DNA of 64,000 bases from Eucommia ulmoides. Its lineage: Eukaryota; Streptophyta; Magnoliopsida; Garryales; Eucommiaceae. Below, piece after piece: positions 12,006 through 21,886 of this stretch; the stretch's first letter is position 1, and the number at the start of each line of letters is the position of its first letter. The DNA is taken from NCBI GenBank assembly GCA_016647705.1, contig CM028330.1, positions 33,303,034 through 33,367,033 of the forward strand, written 5' to 3'. The translations under genes and the position numbers were made by a program. The notes under the pieces were generated by a model. The model ran no database searches, was not told where the DNA came from, and worked only from the letters and a program-made list of their open reading frames with translations.

Positions 12006-12539
12006 GAAAACAATTACATCAGGATAAATAACTTTTAGTCTTGAACCTTCCCTAATAAATATCTTTCATATTTATTTAGCCAACCATTGAACATGATTTC
12101 TTGAACTGTTCAACCTTACGTGTAAATCATGACAATAGAAACTGCATAGTTTTTTTCTAGACACTTTCCGTTCTATGATTGCGTTCATTTGGGCCTCGAA
12201 TACCCTAGTACTTCATGAGTGCTTCTAAAAAAATTAGTCTTTTTATTCTCTTAAAACCGGCCCAGTTCTTACTCATATAAGTGATTTTCTATAAAGAGTA
12301 TTCTGTTATACCCCGCTTGAAATTTTCAAGATATAGAAATCATTAAAAGTCATACTTATCCTTAATTATATATTAGATATCACTGTTATATAATAGGAAT
12401 GAGCCGTAGATTTTATATACTTAGTGATACACTCATAGTCATATTCATAATTTGGTTATCCCTTTGAACTTAGATCTTGGGATAACTATGTTGGGTTGCC
12501 ATTGTGATGACTATTTGTAATAGGAGTTAAACTCGTTAC
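12006..12539 (-). other. Probable 3' non-coding part of the copia relic
   Basis: No frame is visible. It lies immediately beyond the RNase H end of the minus-strand copia relic, so it is probably the degenerate tail of that element. Confidence 0.3.
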
Positions 12540-14850
12540 CCTCGATAAGTAGCTTACTCTATCTCATGTAAGATATTTGGTCAATGGGTACGCAGTGTTA
12601 TCTTTTGACTTAATATAATTAATTGAGATAACTCTATTAGAAAATAATTGTCTGACAGTATTATGTCTTCGACATATATGTCGAGATTTACCGTTATATA
12701 CACTACTCTATGCTCTTTTCATAGCTGATTGACTATCGCAATATATGCAGATAGCTGGCACAAGCTTAGTCCACATTAGAATATCTTCCAAAATTGTCGA
12801 AGCCACTCTGCTTCTTCTCCTGCTTTATCTAAAACAATAAATTCATATTCCATTGTGGATCGGACAATACAAGTTTTGCTTAGAGGATTTTTATAACACA
12901 ACAACTCCTCCTAATACAAAGATATACCCACTTGTGGATTTGGTGTTTTTAGTATCAGATATCTAATTTGCATAATTGTACCCTTCAAGTACTACTGGAC
13001 ATCAGGTGTAATGTAAACCATGATTTTGAGTATATCTTAAATATCTCAAAAGTCTTACTATAGCTTTCCAATGTTCTCTACTTGGATTACTAGTGAACCT
13101 GCTTAGTTTACTTACTACATAAGCAATCTTATACAATTCATTATGTACATTAAATTGTCAATTATTCGACTGAGATATACTCTCACCAGTATTCTTAAAA
13201 AGATGTTGATTAACATCTATCGGTGTTCTGGCTATACCAAAATCATTCTTGCTTTATATTTGTCAATTGATCAATCTGCTTTCATTTTTTCTTAAAGGTC
13301 CATTTACATCCTAGTGGTTTTCTACTATTTCCCAAGTTTGATTCTATAAGATGGATTCAATTTTCCTATTCACCGTCTCTTTTCAAATATGTGCTTCAAG
13401 TTTAGACATAGTCTCCCTAAAACTTTTGAGGTTTATATCTTATCATATAGGTGTAAAAATTAGGACCAAAATATTTATACAATTTTGTCCTTTTACTACA
13501 TCTAGGTTCAATTTCATCCTCATGGAAATTACGTGAAATAGTATCACTTGTTCTCATTACAGAACTCGACTCAATAGAAGTATTACAAGAAAATACATTC
13601 TCAAAGAATGATGCATTCCTTGATTCAATAATCGTGTTCTCATGCACATTTTTTAATTTCTATTTTATGAATAAAAAATCGATATGCGCTACTATTTTGT
13701 GTATATCCAATAAATACGCAATCATTAGTTTTTGGTCCTATTTTAACCTGCTTAGGATCAGGAACTATAACATTTGCAAGATACCCCCACACTTTTAAGT
13801 ATGAATATGAAGATTTTCTTCCTTTCCACAATTCATAAAAGGGTCTTATCTAATTTCTTGTGAGCAAATTTTGTCCTACAAGTTCTGAGGTAGAGCAGAA
13901 CTTATTAACAAATATATTATAAGTTCTTTTAAAGTTCTATTCTTTTTCTCAACAACCCATTTTGTTGAGGTGAATAAGACGTTATAGTTCGGTGAATTAT
14001 TCCATGTTGTGCACACAACTCACTGAATGGTGAAATATATTCTCCACCTTTATCACTACGCAACATTTTTATCTTTTTGTTAAGTTGATTTTTAGCTTTA
14101 GTTTTATAATGTACAAACATGCTAATGCTTCATCTTTACTTCTTAAAAGATAAGTATAAGCATATCTTGTATAATCATCATTAAAAATAACAAATTATTT
14201 TTTTTCACCTCTAGTTTGTATAAATTTTAAATCACAAACATCTGTGCGACTAACTCTAGAAGTTCAATTTCTCGTTCAATTGAATGAAAAGAAGTTCGAG
14301 TCAATTTGACTCCATACAATTTTCACATTTGTGACTTGTATTATCTTGACATTTAGGTATTAAATTCATATTAATTAATTTACGTAAAGTATCATAATTA
14401 ACATGTCCTAAATGACCATGCACATCAAAAGACTCAATCATATAAGTAGAAGAAATACTGGATTTGTTATTATTATTCTTTTGGATTATAGTAATAACAT
14501 TGAGCTTGAAAATGCCTTCATTCATGTAGCCTTTTCCAACATATATACAACTCTTAGTAAGTACAAATTTATCAGAATCAAATACTAGCCTGAATAATTT
14601 TTTACTTAGCAACGATCAAGAAATCAGATTCTTACGGATATCTGGTATATGTAGCATATCATTCAAAATAAGTTCCTCACCAGAAGTCATCTTCAGCACA
14701 ACCTTTCACTGTCAAGAGAGGGCATTGATCATAAAAGCCCTTTTGCGTGATCCAGAAAAATCTTGGACAATGAATGACTATCTTGCCAATAAATTATCAT
14801 CCAAACTTAATGACCTAACCCCAATTAGACTTATTACTTTGAACAATTTC
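12540..14850 (-). pseudogene. Degenerate Ty1/copia pol (integrase and RNase H remnants)
   Basis: Minus-strand order: GAG-pre-integrase (14612-14301, HGHLGHVNYDTLRKLI and the Cys pair CENCM), integrase core (14120-13929, LRSDKGGEYISPFSELC and YSPQQNG), the post-integrase VWGYLANV / DCVFIGYT block (13831-13640), a spacer (13647-13417), and RNase H text at about 13150-12600 ([29 protein letters not shown]). Many stops and frameshifts break it. The reverse transcriptase core with the DD motif is not found between 13190 and 13400, so pol has an internal deletion. No gag or LTR pair could be assigned to it. Confidence 0.75.
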
Positions 14851-15569
14851 AATCTTACGCTTTGGGCAATTTAATTTTCGCGTCTTTAATATTTTACACA
14901 ATATCATTTTGATTGTCTTGTTTTGTATAATTTTTGCGATGAATTTATTTTTTTAATTATCATATTTTGTCTAAAACAAAAATGTCTAATCATTTTTTGT
15001 AGGAATATAATTGTTGTTTCCTCGTTTCTAGATGACATCCAACTAAAAAACACTAAATAACTAAAGTCATAGAACATAATTCTAGATTTTGGGACTTTTT
15101 TTTTTTTTACAATAATACACTTAGATATAATTAAATAAAAAATTAATTTAAATAATTTAAAACAAAACATGTGTCACTAGTTACACGTTTTGCATAGGTA
15201 GTAAAATAGTTATAAGTAACTAAATGAACATTAATTAATTTTCAAATTGGAGTAAAAATACACGTGTCTCTTATATGTTTATAGTAACATGTAAATAATC
15301 TAAAATTAACCAAGTTACAATTAACTAGAATCTCTAACCAGTATTACTTCTAGTTACATGCACTTATACTAAATGTAATAATTACCGCCAATGACGTGAT
15401 AGCTGATAAATGTATTGAACCATCTGAAAAATAACTTTTCATTCATCTATACAACGAAACGGTTGGTTTTCAAAAGATGTAATCATTGTTCTGTATAGAT
15501 TTCGAATATAAATTTCAAACGCCCGTGCTTCTTATGAAAATCATGTAAACAATTTCTATCGCTAAAAGA
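14851..15569. other. Unassigned AT-rich sequence
   Basis: I see no recognisable coding or repeat structure beyond short A/T runs. Confidence 0.4.
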
Positions 15570-15800
15570 ATGGTAGACAAGTTTAAGCAATTTTTACGAA
15601 AATGCATGAAGGAGATTGACAAATTTCGCAAGACAAGTGAAGATTTCATGTGGAAGTTGGATGCAACAAAGACAAAGTATCGCTGGATGCAAGAAAAGAG
15701 AGACGGAACCAAACGACAATCTAGGTGGATTGAGATCTAGAACAAACAACTTGAAGATGAGATCAAGTTTTTGAAGCAACTGGTGGCAAAATATGTATAA
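15570..15800 (+). pseudogene. Small lysine-rich coiled-coil ORF with one internal stop
   Basis: From ATG 15570 the frame reads 56 residues rich in Lys, Glu, Arg and Trp (MVDKFKQFLRKCMKEIDKFR at the start), meets TAG at 15738-15740, then stays open for another 19 residues (NKQLEDEIKFLKQLVAKYV) to TAA at 15798-15800. Heptad-like spacing of Leu, Phe, Trp and Ile suggests an amphipathic helix or coiled coil. Base composition is richer in G and C than the flanks, as expected for former coding DNA. I do not recognise the family. It may be the end of a captured or truncated host gene. Confidence 0.35.
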
Positions 15801-16194
15801 TACTAGTATATCCCAACTCCCTTTTCTATTATATTTTTATATCTATTTTGTGTTTCGGTAATATGTAATCAAACCTATTTTTGTTTCTGAAAATATCATG
15901 TTCACGACTAGTACTTTGCTAAAAAACCCTAAAACCCTGATATCTAACCACACATTCAAGTAGTTTACAAATACGTCATTTAGGTACATGTAAAATATGT
16001 TGCATGTCAAAAAATACACAAAAATCACTTATATGATTCACTACTTTCTATCACACAATTTAGTGAAATGTGAATAAAAATTGATTTGAAATCAATTTGA
16101 AAAAATCTGAAAAAATCAACTATCACATGACTAAAAACCAAAACTGAAAAATGAATGAATAACTTAAAAACGTTGTGTCTTTAACTAAGGGCAA
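15801..16194. other. Unassigned AT-rich sequence
   Basis: Nothing recognisable was found; short direct repeats of GAAATCAATTTG and AAAAAATCTG occur near 16085-16110. Confidence 0.4.
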
Positions 16195-16659
16195 GTTTGC
16201 ACAATTTTCTCTTGTGTCTACCTATTCGACCACATCGACCATACTTGCGCTCCTTCACCGTACCTTTGAAGAAATTCTTTGCTTTTTACTATATTACTTG
16301 AACCCCTACCCATTGTAACTGTTAAACCATGTCTAGGAATCATACCATTACCCTTTATCATAAATTCGGCAAAATCAACCCTAAATGATATATAATAAAG
16401 ATAATCATACCATCATAGTCATCTTGATCACTTAACATACAATTTGGATAACCAGGGAGAGAATCTCGCATATCAATTTCAATTGATGACAAATAATCCA
16501 TTGAGAGATAATCTTTTCTACGAAACTAACAAAACTCATATCATTATCAATTTTCACAATCCCACTATAATCCTCATATTTGCACAAAACAATCGTCAAG
16601 TTTGACATTTTATATGTAAATGCAAATATTGCTACAACAAAAATAGTGCAAAAACACAC
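16195..16659 (-). pseudogene. MULE-like transposase fragments (N-terminus and zinc knuckle)
   Basis: The minus-strand frame 16659-16432 contains MSNLTIVLCKYEDYSG and a following block that resembles the start of plant MuDR-type transposases. About 200 bp further on the same strand, near 16260-16200, another frame reads KYGRCGRIGRHKRKLCK, close to the C-terminal CCHC finger of those proteins with its first cysteine replaced. The DDE core between them is missing, so this would be an internally deleted Mutator-like element. No terminal inverted repeats were identified. The family call is from memory of the motif style and is tentative. Confidence 0.35.
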
Positions 16660-17442
16660 ATGAAAAACACATCACTATGATAAAAAAAAACACATTTACT
16701 ACTTAAAGCAAAAACAGAACACAAAAAAATAAAGTAGAATGTAACTAAAAAACTTACACTACTAGTAGTAGTATGTAACAAATCTTTCACTCACAATATG
16801 CTATATATATATCAAACACACAAAAAAAATAATAAATATAAATCATCTTGATGAAAAATCAAACGAACTGTTGCTCAAAATCTCCAAAACGTTCAAACAA
16901 ATCCTACAAAAAACATCACCTATCAAGAAAATCTACAAATTCTATCGTACTTATCCATCTACCTGTCACGTTACGAAAAACATCACATTCTCTACGAAAA
17001 ACTAAAAAAATAGCTAAAAATTCAATTAGATCCTTTATGAAGAACACAATTTTTTTTGAAGATGTATCGAAATTGCGTCGTCAGGCGTTAATAATCAATA
17101 ATCAAATCACTAAAACACAAAGCGAGAACGATAAATGTTACTTACAATATCGATTCACTGAAAAACGTCGACTTCCTAATTCAAGATTTCCGAAGTCCTA
17201 GTTTGACGACGTAGAAATTGACTAAGGCCACAATAAGACTCGCAAACTCATACTATATATCGAGCAAAAATAAAACAAAACGAATTAAACGATCTGAATG
17301 AATGAGATGCCAAACCTTATTTACACTCCAAATACAGTATGTGAGCAAGTGCGGGACTATACCTCAACATAAAACCGGATTAATGAACTAATTCTAAACT
17401 TAATTTTAATGGGGCTTAATAGCGAACTACACCATAAAATTA
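16660..17442. other. Unassigned sequence upstream of the Tourist-like element
   Basis: A frame at 16848-17201 is open for 117 codons but its Lys/Ser/Asn-rich translation shows no motif. No splice or promoter structure is convincing. Confidence 0.35.
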
Positions 17443-18025
17443 GGTGGCGTTTGGTAACCGTTCCTGTTTCCATTCCAGCAGTAGGATGGGAATGAGATGA
17501 GAATTTTGTTTTCTTCTTGGGAGTAGAATCGCGTTTGGTAACGATAATTTTTTTTTTTGTTTTGGGAAGGGAATTGTGTTTGGTAATAATTTTATCCTAA
17601 AATCTTTTTTTTTTTTTTTTTTTTCTTCTCTGTTTTGGCCTGCCGGCTATGGCGCCGGCGACGACTCCTGGCGGTGGTTCCGGCACCGGCGACGCCGGCC
17701 GGAAGTGGCTGAAAAATTTCCGACCGGACGGTGACCGGCGATGGTCGCCGGAGATGGCCACCGGCGGCGGCGGCCGGTGGTCGGCCGGCGGGTGAACAGT
17801 GACTATGTGTTTTGGGAATGAAATGAGAATAATGAGAAACAACTTTTTTTTGTTTCTTATTTCTGGTTGTTTCTTATTTCTTAAGAAAAAAGTGGGCACA
17901 ATTCTCAAATGGGAATGAAATAGAAACGGAAACAAAAATTATCAAATGTTATTCCCAAACAGAATTCCCACAAATTTGGGAATGGAATGGAAATTTCTGG
18001 AATGGAAATGGTTACCAAACCGGCC
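17443..18025. mobile_element. Tourist-like MITE, TSD TTA, upstream of PIG-X
   Basis: The 583-bp element runs from GGTGGCGTTTGGTAACCG to the inverse GGTTACCAAACCGGCC, with TTA at 17440-17442 and 18026-18028. The interior holds a GC-rich block (17640-17800). The same family occurs at 23185-23803 inside the PIG-X intron. It ends about 50 bp before the presumed transcription start of PIG-X. Confidence 0.85.
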
Positions 18026-18078
18026 TTACCTTTTATTGCGAATTGTCCCAATAAATAGAGTAAAAAGACACACTACGC

Positions 18079-18294
18079 TTTGTCGCTGCTCATAAATACG
18101 CCGGCCCTCCAGCCGCGGCCGCCGTCGCCGCCGCCGTCGAACGAGTCTGCCGTCGCCGACGAGGTTCTCGCTTCTGCTTGCCTTTTCTACTCACCTCAAC
18201 GCCGACGCAGATCGCCACTGCTCGCTGTCTCGCCTCCTCGCCGTTGTCCACGCATCCTCGCCGTCGCCGTATTCTTCGCCGTCGCACGAAGCAT
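18079..18294 (+). other. Probable 5' UTR exon of PIG-X
   Basis: A GC-rich stretch of CCG/TCG triplets follows a TATA-like AATAAATAG (about 18050) and ends in a good splice donor, GCAT|GTAAGT, at 18295. The next acceptor in keeping with the coding start is TTTCCCTTTCAG ending at 21772, seven bases before the PIG-X ATG. Text such as TAGATCTAGGGTTCTT just inside the intron is typical of plant leader introns. The exon assignment is inference and its 5' limit is approximate. Confidence 0.45.
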
Positions 18295-19910
18295 GTAAGT
18301 TCAGCTCAAATGCTTATGTTTTCTTCAGGTTTCTTGTCCTAATTTCTATGTAGATCTAGGGTTCTTTTTCGTTTGTTGTTCCAATTTCTATCTAGATCTA
18401 GGGTTCTTGTTATGTAGATCTAGGGTTATTTTTTGTTTTGTGCATTTTTTTAATTTATTCAGGTTTGTTGTTCTAACTTCTATCTTGATCTAGGGTTCTT
18501 TATTATTTTTGTGCATTTTGTGCATAGAAACTATGAATTTCTTATCTATTTTGTGCATTTTGTGGATTTCATTAATAGGAAGTATGAATTTCTTGTGTAA
18601 TTTGTGCACTTTGTGGATTTTGTTCACAGAAAATTCGAATTTCTTTTTGTATTTTGAGCATTTTCTGGTGGTTCACATGAATAATTATAAATGGACAAAT
18701 TCTTTGTGAATTGTTGATTTTTTTTTTTTTTTTTATTAATAGTGAAGTATTGATCTAAATTCTTTGTTCCCTGTTTTTTTTTTTTTTTTTTTTTTTTTTA
18801 TGGCTACAAGAGTTATGGATGGACAAATCATGCAAATAAAACGTAAGCGCCTAAGAAATGAGGAAGAAGAAATAGAATGAATAATATTACTATATTTATC
18901 AAGGTATGTATAAGTGAATATTTAATTATGTGTGTCCCTGATATGTCCATGTCCTAATTTTTGTAAACAGTGTGTTGTTGCTTATCTTTCTTGTATCGTA
19001 TACGTGTCCTTTTTATGTCTATGCTGCTTAGATTTGCACGCTAATTGTTGTACCCCCTATACATTGCAAGTGAATTTGGATTTTAGATTAAAGAAAACTA
19101 TTATTATTAATCAACCTCGAAAGCCAAAGTGTGATTTATCTTTGTTGTTGTCTCAAGTAAAGGGAGAAACAATATCTTGTAGAATTGATTTTTCAATCAA
19201 AAAGTTTGTCCAGTTTTCATTCATTTTCTCCTTTTCAATCCATTATATATTATGAAGGCTATTACTAAGAATTTGAACTTTGCGCTTAATTTTTTTCAGT
19301 TCGAATATTGATTTGTTTCTTTGGGTGAGTTGAAGCAGAACATACTGTAGATACCGTTGCAGTGGAACAAAGAGTATGAGTGATTAATAATTTCAGCCAA
19401 TTTAGAAAGAGAGTGTAACACATGCAGAAAATGGTTTTAATCAAATTAGAGAGAAATATAATCTTTATAATTTTGATTTTTTTTTTAAAAGTTCCCAAAT
19501 ATTCTGATTCTAGATCTTCTTGCAATTAAAATGAAATGGTTTTACACTCTCCATCACATGTTTATCAAAAGCCAAAAAACAAACCCATAATAATCCACGT
19601 TCATGGATTCGGACAAATCTAAACTTTCACAATATGGAAGCTTTTGCTGAGAAATGCTGACAAATTTATAATTCTTGATAATGGAACTTTAACATAAGCT
19701 GAGATGAGGTGAGGAATGACTACTTTGTAGTAGCTTGGTAATACTAATATCATATAATGTGGAAGCCTTGTATAATCAATTTCCCGTATTTTTGGGGCTT
19801 TTACATCCACACTCGGGAATATTTTTCTTAAATTATTCCATAAAAATTAGATTTCTTTTTAGTCCTACATCATTTTTCATGATTGTTCTTTCCATTTCCA
19901 TGATGGTAGT
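18295..19910 (+). other. First part of the PIG-X 5' UTR intron
   Basis: Repeated GATCTAGGGTTCTT and TTTTGTGCATTTTGTG motifs lie at 18355-18620, and long T runs at 18718-18800. A short Lys/Arg/Glu-rich frame (about 18801-18881) is present but has no clear identity. No conserved gene is seen. Confidence 0.4.
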
Positions 19911-21036
19911 TGTCACAGGGTTGTATTTTTACCGCAAAAATCGCAACTGCGTGTGGCCTAGTTGCACCGACAACTAGCAGCCCCGTGAATGTACTGTCAC
20001 GTAACGGAAATACACCGACAGTCTGTAAACGCACACACGTTTCTGCAATGTAATACAAGGGGAATACACCGAAACAGTACCGGAAACGCACTCACGCAAC
20101 GGCATACTAACGTTTACGGGAAAAATCCAACCTTGTATTAATTAACTTGGGTTACAAGGAACCAATTACAACACTTAGTCTGTAAATTTGCAGGTATACA
20201 TTCAGCCAACCACAAACAAACCAAAACGTGTATATTTATAGAAGAAGATGGCAGTTGACAGCCCCAACTGCATAGGCAGGTGACTGACATCTGTCCCGAC
20301 ACATGTCAAGCCCACAGGAGTTGGTTTTCCTGTATGAAAACCAACCAATTTGCAGGTATACATTCAGCCGACCACAAACTGACCAAAACGTGTATATTTA
20401 TAGAAGAAGATGGCAGTTGACAGCCCCAACTGCATAGGCAGGTGACTGACATCTGTCCCGACACATGTCAAGCCCACAGGAGTTGGTTTTCCTGTATGAA
20501 AACCAACCAAAACCGCCCAGAAAATTGACCGGAATTGCCTCCCACATGTGCTGCACATGTCTGGTAACCAACAGTCCACCAGCTTACCACGAGCTCAACA
20601 TTCTTCCAGTTTTTTTGCACCATCCCAACATACTGCCCGTTGTCATCTCGTCCCATAGTCAACTGACGTTCCCCAACGTCTTGCCATGCCGCTTGCATGG
20701 CTGTTATGCGTCATTGCGCCCAATGACTGCCAATGTCCCGTATGCATTTACGGCACCAGAATGCACCACCTCCCAACGATGCGTCATGTCGCGCACGACT
20801 CTGCCCACAACGTAACGTTGCATCTACGTTGCACCGCCTTGCCTCGGTACCGCACCGAGGTCTTTCTCACTGCCCAACACCCGCCGGTGTTGTGCCACAA
20901 CGCCTCAGCCTACAGACATGCACCAAGTTGGTGCCGTCCTTGCCAACGACCCCGCTAGTGCCACGTGCACCGTGTTCGGTAGGAAAGTGCACCAAGTCGG
21001 TGCTGTTTGGACATCCAGCGTTGTTAGGGGCTAACA
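19911..21036 (-). mobile_element. Solo LTR of the gag-only gypsy-type family
   Basis: It starts TGTCACAGGG and ends GGGGCTAACA, and its body matches the LTRs at 35813-38522 and 40549-42172 (GTGTGGCCTAGTTGCACC, CGTATGCATTTACGGCACC, CCAGAATGCACC, CGTGCACCGTGTTCGG). The flanks are GTAGT (19906-19910) and ATAGT (21037-21041), a 5-bp target duplication with one mismatch. No internal region remains, which is the usual product of LTR-LTR recombination. The orientation follows the full copy downstream. Confidence 0.75.
20187..20511. repeat. 162-bp tandem duplication inside the solo LTR
   Basis: The block from TGCAGGTATACATTCAGCC to GTATGAAAACCAACCAA occurs twice with a period of about 162 bp (second copy from about 20349). 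The copies differ at only a few positions, so the duplication is younger than the LTR itself. Confidence 0.85.
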
Positions 21037-21772
21037 ATAGTTCTTCTCAAATTTTGGGAACATAATCAAGGCATTCCATAATTAAGTAGTTAGTGCAAGA
21101 CTTTATAGGGGCCACCGTCGTGTCCCATTAAATTTGTTAAAAAAAGGAAAAAAATTTAAAAAAATTGGAAAAAAAATATAAATGTAGCTTTCCAATTATA
21201 ACTTATAAGAGCTTATAAGAGCTTCATATTGACACTCTTTGTAGCATTTTATTTTTTTAAATCCATTTTGTTGATTTAACAACAACAATATTGTTTGTTA
21301 TATCTTGTTTTGTTAATTTCATAGTATGTTTTGTTGAATTAAACAATAGAGCTGGTGTTCAATTCGTTTTATATCTATTTTGTTGAATTTCAAAACAAGC
21401 TTTAGTGTTTAACAAATTAGTTTAATACTTGTTAAAATATGTTTTGTCAAATTCTATTTTATTTAAGTTATTATGCAGAAGCCATTTGTGGAATAAAGTT
21501 GAGTTTTGAGTAGAAAAAAAAATGAAATGAAGTTATATTTAACAGTTTTAATTCTTTCCATATTTTATGTTTATGGGTGACCGAATGAAGAGAAAATGGA
21601 TTAGTAGCTATGCTTATTTTCATATCACAAAGTCATCCACAAAATGTAGTTGAATTGAAGAAGGGGACAAAAAAGTAACAAAATTCATATAAAGGTTTCT
21701 ATGCAATAATATTTAAACAGTAGGATGTCAAAAAAATAAATTACAATTTCTCTCTTATTTTTTCCCTTTCAG
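21037..21772 (+). other. Last part of the PIG-X 5' UTR intron
   Basis: AT-rich sequence with repeated TTTTGTTGAATT-type phrases (21260-21460) ends in the polypyrimidine tract and acceptor TTTTTTCCCTTTCAG at 21772. No other element is visible. Confidence 0.5.
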
Positions 21773-21779
21773 CTATCTC

Positions 21780-21886
21780 ATGGAAACTCTACATTTTCAA
21801 GTGCGCATGCATGTAATATTGGGAATCAAATTGATATTATTTGCTGGCATTATCTCCTGCATGCAAACTTCACCTTTTCAAGTGAG
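21780..21886 (+). CDS. PIGX: PIG-X coding exon 1 (start and signal peptide)
   Basis: ATG at 21780 follows seven UTR bases after the acceptor CCCTTTCAG. It encodes 35 residues with a hydrophobic core ([15 protein letters not shown]), then 2 nt of a split codon. The donor is AAGTGAG|GTAAAT. Confidence 0.85.

Noticed and set aside
16848-17201. 117-codon plus-strand frame
   Set aside because: Lys/Ser/Asn-rich with no motif, no splice context and AT-rich composition equal to its flanks; probably chance.
17597-18298. Arg/Pro-rich frames around the PIG-X leader and the adjacent MITE
   Set aside because: They follow from CCG-rich DNA; both strands are open, as expected for such composition.
20465-21065. 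Overlapping plus-strand frames with many Cys, His and Pro
   Set aside because: They lie in a solo LTR and are mirrored in the LTRs at 36.3 and 41.0 kb; LTRs are non-coding.
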